A stretch of 64,000 nt of DNA from Ruminococcus sp. (lineage in GTDB: Bacteria; Bacillota; Clostridia; Oscillospirales; Ruminococcaceae), in NCBI GenBank assembly GCA_015066785.1, contig SVNT01000002.1:124001-188000 (forward strand), read 5' to 3'. The position numbers and the translations under genes were made by a program. The notes below the pieces were generated by a model. That model was not told the origin of the DNA. It was given only the letters and a program-made list of their open reading frames with translations, and ran no database searches. This document shows, one piece after another, positions 1 to 7,397 of this stretch (positions are counted from its first letter, which is position 1; every line of letters begins with the position of its first letter).

Positions 1-91
1 GGCTATGGGCAAGTGTATTCCTCCGAAGAAGGCAAACCTCCTCGGTGCGAATATGACTGCTGTAAAGCTCGGTATGGAGTATAACGGTTAA
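1..91 (+). CDS. C-terminal end of an unidentified protein
   Basis: A frame is open from the window edge (codon phase starting at base 2) and stops with TAA at 89-91, leaving 29 residues that end in KLGMEYNG. Ten bases after the stop comes a strong terminator-like hairpin, which fits the 3' end of a real plus-strand gene. The visible piece is lysine-rich with no diagnostic motif, so I do not assign a function. Confidence 0.6.
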   Translation, partial: AMGKCIPPKKANLLGANMTAVKLGMEYNG

Positions 92-101
92 GATTAATGA
101 T

Positions 102-131
102 AAAGGGTACTGGAATTTTTCAGTACCCTTT
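102..131 (+). terminator. Terminator hairpin of the repeat-associated family (copy T1a)
   Basis: Stem AAAGGGTACTG (102-112) pairs perfectly with CAGTACCCTTT (121-131) around an 8-base loop and is followed by TTTAATATTTGT. It lies 10 bases after the preceding stop codon. The same hairpin recurs at 671, 6298, 10496, 34208 and 48565, always beside one of the large repeats. It is near-symmetric, so it could terminate from either side. Confidence 0.85.
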
Positions 132-142
132 AATATTTGTCG

Positions 143-660
143 CAGAGAGTTTCGCACTCTGCGGAGTGCGACCTACTTTTTGTTTCGCAAAAAAGTAGGC
201 AAAATGCGACTGCTCGCCGCAGAGCTTTTTCTTTGGGCGTCGAAATCTTTTCTGCTGAATAAAAATTGTAGTCGTCGCTACTGTTTTGAGGAGCATAACA
301 ATAAAATTTTCCCCGCCGACGTTGCGGCGGTTGAAAATGTTGTCATTATATCCGTGCGGGAGAAGAAATGTCCCGCGCCCTTAGCTAGCCCTGCCAATGC
401 GCCCGCACGAAATCTTCTCAGCCCGCACTAGTACCAGCAAGAAAAACCGATGCGACTGATTAAACCGCATAAGAGAGATAACTCCCGATAAAATAATTTT
501 TTACTGCCTCTTGCGGAAAAAGATACAACGATTTTTTGTTAAAGTGAGCGTATGCGAACGGTATCACAAAAAATCGTAAGCTCTCTGCAAGAGTGTGCCT
601 TTGCCTACTTTCCGCACATACGGAAAGTAGGTCGCACTCCGCAGAGTGCGAAACTCTCTG
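143..660 (+). repeat. Large nested-hairpin repeat R1 (core in plus orientation)
   Basis: This 518-bp element is bounded by perfect 37-bp terminal inverted repeats (143-179 and 624-660) that begin CAGAGAGTTTCGCACTC. Each terminal repeat contains its own tip hairpin: CGCACTC around TGCG at 153-170, and the mirror form around CGCA at 633-650. Inside these sit arm hairpins: CCTACTTTTT with AAAAAGTAGG at 172-199, and CCTACTTTCCG (604-614), loop CACATA, CGGAAAGTAGG (621-631). The core carries a CCGCCG/CGGCGG hairpin at 313-330, a CGTGCGGG/CCCGCACG pair around 353-409, and a long stem CGATTTTTTGT/ACAAAAAATCG near 529-576. R1 alone has about 75 extra bases at roughly 225-300. No transposase is encoded and no clear target duplication is visible. 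Confidence 0.95.
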
Positions 661-670
661 AACAATAACT

Positions 671-701
671 AAAGGGTACCGAAAAATCTTCAGTACCCTT
701 T
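671..701. terminator. Repeat-associated terminator hairpin (copy T1b)
   Basis: AAAGGGTACCG (671-681) and CAGTACCCTTT (691-701) form a stem with one mismatch, followed by TTAATTTTATTTATTT. It is the outer border of R1 on its right side. No gene ends immediately upstream, so here it behaves as part of the repeat. Confidence 0.75.
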
Positions 702-716
702 TAATTTTATTTATTT

Positions 717-835
717 CGGCACAACATTCGTACCGTCACCGTGCCAAAAACTTTATCTTACTTCATCAGCAACGATGCGAATCGGCTGGGGCGCCTCGCC
801 CCTTGCCCGCAGGGGCTCCCTGCCCCCTGCCACCA
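717..835 (+). repeat. Outer repeat module, type A (R1 right side)
   Basis: The module starts around CGTACCGTCACCGTGCC and continues through a conserved 50-base segment to AACGATGCG, then GC-rich hairpins (GGGGCGcctCGCCCC and GCAGGGgctCCCTGC). The same module lies at 6343-6438 in the same orientation and at 33636-33720 in reverse complement. CACCGT and ACGGTG inside the other type A copies can pair with each other. It is noncoding. Confidence 0.8.
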
Positions 836-1147
836 TTTTCAGCCTTTTGAACAATTCCAAAGTCGGAAAATATCGGGGCATTGATTTTTTGACTAAAAAA
901 CTTGCAGATATTCCCATAAATGATTAACAAACTTTGAATAAACCCCCGAAACCGTTTACATTTCGACATAAATTTTACCGATAATTACCAAAAATCTCGC
1001 CGTTTGGTCTAAATGCATAAATATTTTTGCCACAAAATTACAATAGAGCCGATAAAGTGCAGTTTTTCGGGGTTGAGTTCATTTTTGTTTCATTTTTCTG
1101 GCTTGCTTTTTTGTATAAATTAAACAAAACACAGACTTTATTTTAGT
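836..1147. other. AT-rich noncoding stretch
   Basis: About 310 bases between the repeat module and the next promoter. I see no open frame with a ribosome site and no recognisable RNA motif. It is unique within the window, unlike the flanking repeat sequence. Confidence 0.6.
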
Positions 1148-1176
1148 TTGACAATAACAATCAAATCCTTTATAAT
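1148..1176 (+). promoter_or_regulatory. SigA-type promoter of the 3D-domain protein gene
   Basis: TTGACA at 1148-1153, a 17-base spacer and TATAAT at 1171-1176 match the housekeeping consensus exactly. The start codon is about 100 bases downstream. The leader between them contains a small hairpin (AGGCG with CGCCT, about 1188-1203). Confidence 0.9.
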
Positions 1177-1278
1177 TACGGAAACACAGGCGAAATCCGC
1201 CTGCGCTACCCGTTTATGTGTGTAATTCCTCATAAAAAAAGAGAGAGTTGAGGATAACAGAATAAAGGAGTTTTACGA

Positions 1279-2334
1279 ATGACAATCAGAAAGAGACTTG
1301 CTGAATTAAAGCAGGTTATCGTGGAACAGTACCTCGGGCTTGTTGTGTTCGCCGTACTCGTTGCAGTAATCTCAACCTTAATGACAGGTCTTATGTTCTT
1401 TAATTCGCAGATAGTAATCCGTGATGACGACAGAACAATCAGGGTGCTGACGGAAGCTTCAGACCCCTACGAAATCCTCGCAGAGAATGAAATCGCTGTG
1501 GGCGAAAACGACATCGTCATTGCAGACCTTGCCGAAGACGGCGAGGGCGAAATCATCATCTACCGTGCGTTTGAGGTGACAATCACCGCAGACGGCAGGA
1601 CATTCCCCGTGTACGCTACCGAAATCGAAAGCGTTGAGGTTATCCTCGACAAAGCAGGCGTAACACTCGGTGAAGACGACATCATCAGCGTACCCGTAAC
1701 CGAAATGTCGGCAGAGGGCATGGAAATCGTCATCAACCGTGTGAAGAGAGTTGTTGAAACAAAGGTGACAGCAATTCCTTTTGAGACGGAGCATATAACA
1801 TCATCGTTCTACAAAAGAGGCACGACAAACATCGTGACAGAGGGCGTTGACGGAGAACTGACAACAACAGCGGAAACCACCTACATCGACGGTAAGGTAA
1901 CCGCATTCAATATAATAAAATCCGAAGTCACACTTGAGCCTGTTACAGAAGTCATTGCAACGGGAACAGCAGTACAGAAGCCTATTTCAACGGCGAAGGA
2001 AGTTGAGCTTGACGCAAACGGCGTGCCTGTATCATACTCAAAGGTGCTTACGGGTAAGGCAACCGCATATCAGTCAAAGTACACCTATGTAAAGGGCGCA
2101 AGCGGAAAGCCCCTCTATGTCGGAACATTTGCGGTTGACCCCAACATCATCCCCTACGGAACAGAGGCTTACATCGTCTCAACCGACGGCTCGGTAGTTT
2201 ACGGTTACGCAGTCGCTGCGGATACGGGAACTGCCCTCATGGACGGAATAATCCTTGCGGATTTGTTCATGGCAAGCTACTCGGACAGCTGTAAGTGGGG
2301 TGCTCACCAAGTCAACATCTACATTTTGGATTAG
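1279..2334 (+). CDS. Membrane-anchored G5/3D-domain cell-wall protein (YabE-like)
   Basis: A 351-residue protein with a short cytoplasmic N-terminus, one membrane anchor (about residues 18-41) and an extracellular part. Two DUF348-like beta modules (about 45-160) and a G5-like domain (about 160-235) precede a C-terminal 3D domain (about 255-350). The three aspartates that name the 3D fold are visible as AVDPN (D287), AADTG (D315) and LADLF (D328). Related Bacillus YabE and resuscitation-factor-like proteins act on peptidoglycan as lytic transglycosylase-type enzymes, so a role in wall turnover is inferred. It has its own perfect promoter, an AAAGGAG ribosome site and its own terminator, so it is monocistronic. 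Confidence 0.85.
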   Translation: MTIRKRLAELKQVIVEQYLGLVVFAVLVAVISTLMTGLMFFNSQIVIRDDDRTIRVLTEASDPYEILAENEIAVGENDIVIADLAEDGEGEIIIYRAFEVTITADGRTFPVYATEIESVEVILDKAGVTLGEDDIISVPVTEMSAEGMEIVINRVKRVVETKVTAIPFETEHITSSFYKRGTTNIVTEGVDGELTTTAETTYIDGKVTAFNIIKSEVTLEPVTEVIATGTAVQKPISTAKEVELDANGVPVSYSKVLTGKATAYQSKYTYVKGASGKPLYVGTFAVDPNIIPYGTEAYIVSTDGSVVYGYAVAADTGTALMDGIILADLFMASYSDSCKWGAHQVNIYILD

Positions 2335-2355
2335 GGTAAAATAGTTAGCTAAGTC

Positions 2356-2393
2356 AAAAACACCTGCGGAGTTGAGAGACCGCAGGTGTTTTT
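2356..2393. terminator. Bidirectional terminator between convergent genes
   Basis: AAAAACACCTGCGG (2356-2369) pairs perfectly with CCGCAGGTGTTTTT (2380-2393), giving T-tracts on both strands. It separates the plus-strand 3D-domain gene from the minus-strand PH-domain gene ending at 2407. Confidence 0.95.
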
Positions 2394-2406
2394 GCGTTAT
2401 TACACA

Positions 2407-3852
2407 TTATATGCCTGTATTACTATCCAGCGCCGACAGTATTTTTTCTGCGTCGGCAAGGGGAATTCCGATAACGAAGTGCGGGCTTATCAGCCTGCTT
2501 GCAGAAAAGAAGGTCATATTGCAGTAGCCGTACCGCCGTGCAAAAATACTCTGCGTGAGTGAGATTTTTGCGATATTCCCCTTCGGTATGATAACCGTGC
2601 GGAAGTTTATTCCCATACTGTACCGTATGCATACGGTATCTCCGCCGACGGAAATCCCCGTCGAGAAGTACGCAACGATTTTCGCTGTGAGGAAGATAAC
2701 CGACAGTACCTCCGCCGTGACGGAGAGGAGAACTGCGACATCCTTCCACAAGGGGAAGAAATGAATTATCGGGAACATAACCGCTACCACCGACGGAATG
2801 ATGAACACGGGCAGGAAAATATATCTGAAAAACGACTTCGGTAACGGCTTTATCGTCGGGGGCGAAACCTCAGACGACGGGAGGAGTATTCTCATTGTGG
2901 AGAGTACATCCTCCCTTTTGTTTATCGGGATGAAAACGGGTATCCTGCTTTTTCGTCGGGAGTAGCCCGCACAGCTCACCTGCACGGAGATTATTCCGCA
3001 CAGCTTCATCAGTAAATTCTGTCGCATATCGGCAAAGAAGATTTTCGAGGCGTCGATGAAACAGTGGCTCTGCGTGAAAAATCCCGAGCGCACTGAAACA
3101 AACCGCCCTACCCTTTCAATGCGGAATTTCGTGTACCGCAGAAGATTTATAACGAGCGAACACACCCACCCGATGAGGAGTATCAGCACCACGGCAACGA
3201 CGATTTTCGGAATGCCGTCTATAACTGCGTCAAGGTGAGTGGAAACCTCGTCAACGGTTGTGAGGAAGTACCCCTCCAGCATATCGACGAGGATTTTCCC
3301 CGACTCGATAAAAAAGGTCGATATGAACAGTACCCCCGACAGCGCAGAGGAAAATATCGTCGAAAAGAGTATGAGGTATAGTTTCTTCGGGCGGTAGGAC
3401 GCTTTTATCCCCGAGCGTTTTTTCTTCGCAAGCTCGCTGAACAACCGTGCGTAGTCACGGTATCTCATCGTAAGGGTGAGGACGTCATTCGCCTTGCCCG
3501 AATCACTGCTGATATGCACAACCACCGCACCGAAAGGGCGCAGGAGAAACTTCTTCTCCCCCTCTGCGACGGAAATGCTCTCTGTCGGGATAAAGCCGTA
3601 GTGCCGTATGAACACTCCCCGCCTGAAAGATATTCCATCTTTACATATGTCAAAGCTCACGCAACGCCAGCGGACTATCGCCGTGCCGACAATGAACGCC
3701 ACTACAAGCAGGTCGAGCCAGACGCCTGCAAGCCATACCGTGAACGCCTGCGGACTGTCGAGAGAGGCTATTCCTCGCACAAGGGGGATTATCAACAGCC
3801 ACACCCCCGAATACATCAGCGAGAGAATTTTTATCGGGTGCTGTCTTGTCAT
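2407..3852 (-). CDS. PH-domain (DUF304/YdbT-like) membrane protein
   Basis: About 481 residues when started at the ATG at 3852 (MTRQHPIKIL), which has a GGAGG site 5 bases upstream. A longer frame to 3906 lacks such a site. It has repeated units of a hydrophobic hairpin followed by a bacterial PH-like (DUF304) module: TM pairs near the N-terminus, around residues 155-240, and around 345-400. This is the layout of YdbT, which works with YdbS. The start overlaps the stop of the upstream YdbS-like gene in an ATGA, so the two are translationally coupled. YdbS/YdbT of Bacillus influence resistance to certain antimicrobials, but the biochemical role is unknown. Confidence 0.85.
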   Translation of the reverse strand: MTRQHPIKILSLMYSGVWLLIIPLVRGIASLDSPQAFTVWLAGVWLDLLVVAFIVGTAIVRWRCVSFDICKDGISFRRGVFIRHYGFIPTESISVAEGEKKFLLRPFGAVVVHISSDSGKANDVLTLTMRYRDYARLFSELAKKKRSGIKASYRPKKLYLILFSTIFSSALSGVLFISTFFIESGKILVDMLEGYFLTTVDEVSTHLDAVIDGIPKIVVAVVLILLIGWVCSLVINLLRYTKFRIERVGRFVSVRSGFFTQSHCFIDASKIFFADMRQNLLMKLCGIISVQVSCAGYSRRKSRIPVFIPINKREDVLSTMRILLPSSEVSPPTIKPLPKSFFRYIFLPVFIIPSVVAVMFPIIHFFPLWKDVAVLLSVTAEVLSVIFLTAKIVAYFSTGISVGGDTVCIRYSMGINFRTVIIPKGNIAKISLTQSIFARRYGYCNMTFFSASRLISPHFVIGIPLADAEKILSALDSNTGI

Positions 3853-4289
3853 AGCTCCCTCCCCGTGTGCTGTCTTATGTCTGCGACTATCTCCTCGGCG
3901 TTGCAAAGTGACAGAAACGGAAGTACTATCCCTCCGCCGAGAGCGCTTACCGACACGAAGTTAAGCCCCGTGAATTTCGAAAACGGCGTTTTTATCAGGG
4001 TGATGTGCCGTACCGCAGAAATTTTCATAACGGTGCGGTTTCTGAAGAACACTCCGCTTGCAAAGAGAATGTCACAGTCGGAAACCTCGCACCGCACAGA
4101 CCTCAGCCATAGCGGGAGCCATATCCCTCCCCCGAAAAGACAGAGGGCAGAGAATACCGCAAGCAGAATTGTCATAACAATAGGAAAAGGGCGCAGGTAT
4201 GTCGTGGCGACAATTATCCCCGCAAGCAGAAGAAGTGCCACCGCACGAAGAATATTCACGCAGGTTTTGTCCGCAGTATAGGTTTTCAT
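3849..4289 (-). CDS. PH-domain (DUF304/YdbS-like) small membrane protein
   Basis: About 146 residues from the ATG at 4289 (MKTYTADKTC). An AAGGGCG sequence sits upstream of it, while the longer frame to 4355 has no ribosome site. Two adjacent membrane segments (about residues 12-58) are followed by one PH-like DUF304 domain that ends near the C-terminus. This is the classical YdbS architecture and, as in Bacillus, it precedes the longer YdbT-like partner with overlapping stop and start codons. The two products probably form a membrane complex. The gene is divergent from the amino-acid symporter, with about 80 bases of shared upstream region. Confidence 0.8.
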   Translation of the reverse strand: MKTYTADKTCVNILRAVALLLLAGIIVATTYLRPFPIVMTILLAVFSALCLFGGGIWLPLWLRSVRCEVSDCDILFASGVFFRNRTVMKISAVRHITLIKTPFSKFTGLNFVSVSALGGGIVLPFLSLCNAEEIVADIRQHTGREL

Positions 4290-4370
4290 ATCGTCACGCC
4301 CTTTCTTTTTATAGTATAGCTTATTTATACGGAATATAAAAGTATATTCTGTCATAATGGGGGAATTTTT

Positions 4371-5639
4371 ATGTCCTTTCTCTCGGATATTCTCTGGGGA
4401 ACGCCCATGCTCGTTCTACTGCTCGGCACGGGGCTGTACCTCACGGTGCGGTCACGGTTCTTTCAGTTCCGGGAGTGCCGTCGGATTTTCCGCTCCACCA
4501 TAGGCGAGGTAATCGGGAAGAACCGCTCCGCACGGCAGGTGCGTTCGGTCTGCACCGCCCTCGGAGTGACTATGGGCACGGGGAACATCGTCGGGGTCGC
4601 AACGGCAATCCACCTCGGCGGAGCAGGTTCGGTCTTCTGGATGTGGGTTTCCGCCCTGCTCGGAATGATGATTGTCTTTACTGAAAACCGACTTGCCGTA
4701 CGCTACGCCGACAGGGGCGCAGGGCCTATGGGTTACCTCCCACGACGGCTCGCCGTTGTCTATGCCGTAGCGTGCGTGCTTGCCTCCTTCGGTATGGGGA
4801 ACATGGCGCAGTCGGCGTCGCTCACGGCGGGGGTAACCTCGGTGCTGGACATTCCGCCCGTTATCGTCGGGGGAGTGACAGCCTTTCTCGTCGGGGCGGT
4901 TATCATCGGCGGTGCGGAAAACATAGGGCGTGTGGCGGAAAAAGTCCTCCCTTTTGTTTCCGCTTTGTATATTTTAGTATCAATATTACTTATAGTATGC
5001 AATATTGAGGCTCTCGCAGAGGCTTTCTCCTCGATTTTCATGTACGCATTCACCCCGTCGTCCGTCGGCGGAGGTGCCGTCGGCTACACCGTATCCCGTG
5101 CGGTTTCGGCAGGGCTACGGCGTGGCGTGTTCTCGAACGAGGCAGGGCTCGGCAGTGCCTCGGTACTGCACTCCGACTGCGAGGGCGAGGAAAAGCAGGG
5201 TATGTGGGGCATTGTCGAGGTGTTTATCGACACGATTGTCTGCTGTACTCTGACGGCGCTGGTCATTCTGGTTGTCTTTCCGCAGAGTGAGAACTGTAAA
5301 GGCTATCAGCTTGACGGAACGGAGCTTGTATCGGCGGCGTTTTCTTCCCTGCTCGGAAAATACAGCGGCGTTTTCGTTGCGTTCTGTCTGGTGCTGTTCG
5401 CCTTCGCAACCCTTATAGGCTGGAGCGCCATCGGGGAAAAAGCCTGGGTTTTTCTCACGAAAGGGCGGTTTTCTATATACTATAAGTATATTTATGTTAT
5501 ATTTATACTTATAGGCGCAGTAATTTCCGCCGACGAGGTATGGTTTTTGTCCGACATCTTCAATGCGGCGATGGCGATACCGAACCTTGCAGGGATTTTA
5601 GCGGTGAGCCAGCAGGGAACCCCTGCAGGCAGGCGGTGA
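4371..5639 (+). CDS. AGCS-family sodium:amino-acid (alanine/glycine) symporter with a repeat-altered C-terminus
   Basis: A 422-residue polytopic protein of the AlsT/AgcS family, which imports alanine or glycine with sodium. The family signature region TMGTGNIVGVATAIHLGG is present near residues 65-85, and the typical segment DIFNAAMAIPNLAGIL is near the end. After LAGILAV the frame runs directly into R2 sequence and ends in SQQGTPAGRR. Relatives continue here with another few tens of residues (LSG.VV..T...). The C-terminus therefore appears to have been replaced by repeat DNA that supplies the stop codon. The membrane core looks intact, so activity is plausible. Start ATG at 4371 follows a GGGGGA site. 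Confidence 0.9.
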   Translation: MSFLSDILWGTPMLVLLLGTGLYLTVRSRFFQFRECRRIFRSTIGEVIGKNRSARQVRSVCTALGVTMGTGNIVGVATAIHLGGAGSVFWMWVSALLGMMIVFTENRLAVRYADRGAGPMGYLPRRLAVVYAVACVLASFGMGNMAQSASLTAGVTSVLDIPPVIVGGVTAFLVGAVIIGGAENIGRVAEKVLPFVSALYILVSILLIVCNIEALAEAFSSIFMYAFTPSSVGGGAVGYTVSRAVSAGLRRGVFSNEAGLGSASVLHSDCEGEEKQGMWGIVEVFIDTIVCCTLTALVILVVFPQSENCKGYQLDGTELVSAAFSSLLGKYSGVFVAFCLVLFAFATLIGWSAIGEKAWVFLTKGRFSIYYKYIYVIFILIGAVISADEVWFLSDIFNAAMAIPNLAGILAVSQQGTPAGRR

Positions 5640-6297
5640 GCCACCGCTGGCAAGCGCACCGTTGCGGTGAGCTACCGCAGAGGATATACTTTCTGCTTGT
5701 GCAGAAAGTATCAAAGACACACTCCTGCGGAGGGCTTACGATTTTTTGTGATACCGTTCGCATACGCTCACTCTAACAAAAAATCGTTGTATACTTTTCC
5801 GCAAGAGGCAGTAAAAATTATTTTATCGGGAGTTATCTCTCTTATGCGGTTTAATCAGTCGCATCGGTTTTTCTTGCTAGTCGGCAAAACAGATTAGTGC
5901 GGGCAGAGAATACTCCGTGCGGGCGCATTGGCAGGGCTAGCTAAGGGCGCGGGACAATTCTTCTCCCGCACGGATATAACGACAACATTTTCAACCGCTG
6001 ACTTGTTCAGCGGGGAAAATGTAGCCTCTGCGGCGAGCAGTCGCATTTTGCCTACTTTTTTGCGAAACAAAAAGTAGGTCGCGGAAGCAATACGCAGTAT
6101 TGCGCGAGCGAAAGCGCTCCGCAGAGCGCAATCCCCTTGACAAAACTTGCCGTGCTTTTTCTCGCTTTTTTGCGAAACAAAAAGTAGGTCGCGGGAGGGG
6201 CAACGCCCCGCGAGCGAAAGCGGTGAGCCACCGCAGGCAAACGTGACGCACAAATAAAGCAGATTTACTTTATCCGCTCGGTGACTTTACAAATATA
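5601..6297 (-). repeat. Large nested-hairpin repeat R2 (core inverted relative to R1)
   Basis: The repeat begins inside the 3' end of the symporter gene with GC-rich hairpins (GCAGGG/CCTGC; GGCGGT/ACCGC). Next comes an arm hairpin unique to this copy: ATACTTTCTGC (5686-5696), loop TTGT, GCAGAAAGTAT (5701-5711). The core follows in reverse orientation, with its stem-loop changed to CCGCTGA (5995-6001) / TCAGCGG (6007-6013). Two successive right-hand arms carry tip hairpins GCAATAC/GTATTGC (6087-6103) and GGGGC/GCCCC (6197-6209). The last 83 bases (6214-6296) are identical to 48481-48563 beside R5, although the R5 core points the other way. Confidence 0.95.
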
Positions 6298-6326
6298 AAA
6301 GGGTACTGAAAATCTCAGTACCCTTT
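6298..6326. terminator. Repeat-associated terminator hairpin (copy T2)
   Basis: AAAGGGTACTGA (6298-6309) pairs with TCAGTACCCTTT (6315-6326). Read on the minus strand it is followed by TATATTTG, and it is the only terminator visible downstream of the minus-strand zapA-U32-dut cluster. Confidence 0.85.
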
Positions 6327-6342
6327 ATCTTTAGTCTATAAC

Positions 6343-6438
6343 TTGTACCGTCACCGTGCCAAAAACTTTATCTTACTCCGTCAGCAACGGTGCGAATCGG
6401 CTGGGGCGCCTCGCCCCTGGCGGCTCGCCGCCTCCCTG
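6343..6438 (+). repeat. Outer repeat module, type A (R2 right side)
   Basis: Nearly identical to 729-800 (GTACCGTCACCGTGCC and the following 35 bases) and to the reverse complement of 33660-33716. It ends in GC-rich hairpins directly against the stop codon of the minus-strand small-protein gene. Confidence 0.85.
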
Positions 6439-6615
6439 CTAGCCAAGACCGCATTCGTCGTAGTCCTTCCACTTCTGGTCGTAATAAAACTCCGACACTT
6501 CACGGCATATAATGAAAGCAATAGCCGCAACTGCAAGGAAAATCCCCGCAACTATCGGGATAGCCTTTACTATCGACTGCTTTTTGATTTCTTCTATCTG
6601 TCTTTTATCGTTCAT
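6439..6615 (-). CDS. Tiny single-pass membrane protein
   Basis: A 58-residue frame starts MNDKRQIEEI at the ATG at 6615. A GGGAGG site lies 12 bases upstream, a little farther than usual. It has a charged N-terminus, one hydrophobic segment (about residues 17-37) and a tail rich in tyrosine and acidic residues (SEFYYDQKWKDYDE). The stop codon TAG abuts the outer module of R2. It lies downstream of the DUF4321 gene in the same orientation, so it may be co-transcribed with dut. I recognise no family. Coding status rests on the spacing, the ribosome site and the clean TM profile. Confidence 0.55.
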   Translation of the reverse strand: MNDKRQIEEIKKQSIVKAIPIVAGIFLAVAAIAFIICREVSEFYYDQKWKDYDECGLG

Positions 6616-6681
6616 CTTGAAAATATGCCTCCCTTATCTGTTTTTTATAGTATACACGATTTTCGGAATTTATGCAATACC

Positions 6682-6948
6682 TTACAGACTCTTGCAGATT
6701 TTACAGTAGGCAACGATTGCCCCGATTATCGAGAAGACGTGCGCCACGCTGACCTCAAGCTCGAATCCTGCGGTAATGCGTATTACCTGGAGGTTTATAG
6801 TTCCGCTGGGTATTCCGAAGTCAAGGGTGTAGGCAAGCCACGAGAGGAAGCTGATGTTCCGTGTGAAGTAAGCTATTGCCGAACCGATGAGTATTCCTGC
6901 CAAGAGAAAAAACAGGAACGCCAGGGTTTTTTTCATATCCTTGTCCAT
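6682..6948 (-). CDS. DUF4321 membrane protein
   Basis: 88 residues with an N-terminal membrane segment (about 6-27) and a second near the C-terminus (about 65-84). Between them is the conserved pattern FLSWLAYTLDFGIPSGTINL, which matches the DUF4321 family of small clostridial membrane proteins. An AAGGAG site 9 bases before the ATG at 6948 supports that start. It follows dut by 17 bases and is probably the next gene of the zapA-U32-dut transcript. Family function is unknown. Confidence 0.8.
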   Translation of the reverse strand: MDKDMKKTLAFLFFLLAGILIGSAIAYFTRNISFLSWLAYTLDFGIPSGTINLQVIRITAGFELEVSVAHVFSIIGAIVAYCKICKSL

Positions 6949-6965
6949 TTTGCAGTTCTCCTTTT

Positions 6966-7397
6966 TCAGTTTATTCCCGTTGAGCCGAATCCGCCGCCGC
7001 CTCTTTCGGTGTCGTCGAGGCTGTCGCAGACTTCAATATCGGGGGTAAGCACGGGGGTGATTACGAGCTGTGCAATTCTCATTCCGTCGGTGATTTCGAA
7101 GTCCTCTGCGCCGTTGTTGACGAGGGCGACGATGACTTCCCCACGGTAATCAGAATCTACCACTCCCACCCCGTTGGCGAGGGAAATCCCGTTTTTCGTC
7201 GCAAGGCCGCTTCGGGCGTATATCATTGCGGCGGTGTTTTTCGGGGCGGCGATTGCTATGCCCGTCGGGATTTTCTTTATCTCACCGACCTTTATGACTA
7301 TCGGTGAGGAAAGGCACGCACATAGGTCGTACCCTGCGCTGTATTCCGTCGCTCTTTCTGGGATGCGTGCGTTTTCGGAAAGAAGTTTTATCTTCAT
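6966..7397 (-). CDS. dut: dUTP diphosphatase
   Basis: A 143-residue trimeric-type dUTPase that hydrolyses dUTP to dUMP and pyrophosphate, keeping uracil out of DNA and feeding thymidylate synthesis. All five family motifs are readable: AGYDLCA (I), ARSGLA (II), GVVDSDYRGEV with the catalytic aspartate (III), RIAQLVI (IV), and the glycine-rich C-terminal ERGGGGFGSTG (V), which closes over the nucleotide. The start codon overlaps the stop of the U32 peptidase gene (TAATG), so translation is coupled. Confidence 0.97.
   Translation of the reverse strand: MKIKLLSENARIPERATEYSAGYDLCACLSSPIVIKVGEIKKIPTGIAIAAPKNTAAMIYARSGLATKNGISLANGVGVVDSDYRGEVIVALVNNGAEDFEITDGMRIAQLVITPVLTPDIEVCDSLDDTERGGGGFGSTGIN

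Noticed and set aside
180..431. 83-residue open frame inside R1, with similar frames at 48023-48253, 10160-10441, 5894-6253 and 33987-34280
   Set aside because: The peptides share pieces (PLASPANAPAR) only because the DNA is a repeat. Starts, ends and frames differ between copies, none has a ribosome site, and the sequence is dominated by hairpins.
143..660. Insertion sequence or classical MITE
   Set aside because: Terminal inverted repeats are present, but there is no transposase, no target duplication, and the ends and arms are exchanged between copies, which does not fit a simple MITE.
766..969. 67-residue minus-strand frame over the outer module
   Set aside because: It overlaps GC-rich repeat hairpins, has no ribosome site and no conservation with the other modules.
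3514..4281. 255-residue plus-strand frame
   Set aside because: Antisense to the two PH-domain genes, which have coupled starts, ribosome sites and membrane segments.
5667..5897. Frames encoding a peptide containing FAYAH.NKKSLY in repeat cores (also near 9911-10120, 33852-34037, 48203-48520)
   Set aside because: A/T-run length differences shift the frame between copies and there is no consistent start codon. Conservation is at the level of base pairing, not codons.
6343..7149. 268-residue plus-strand frame
   Set aside because: It crosses the repeat module, the DUF4321 gene and dut antisense; no ribosome site.
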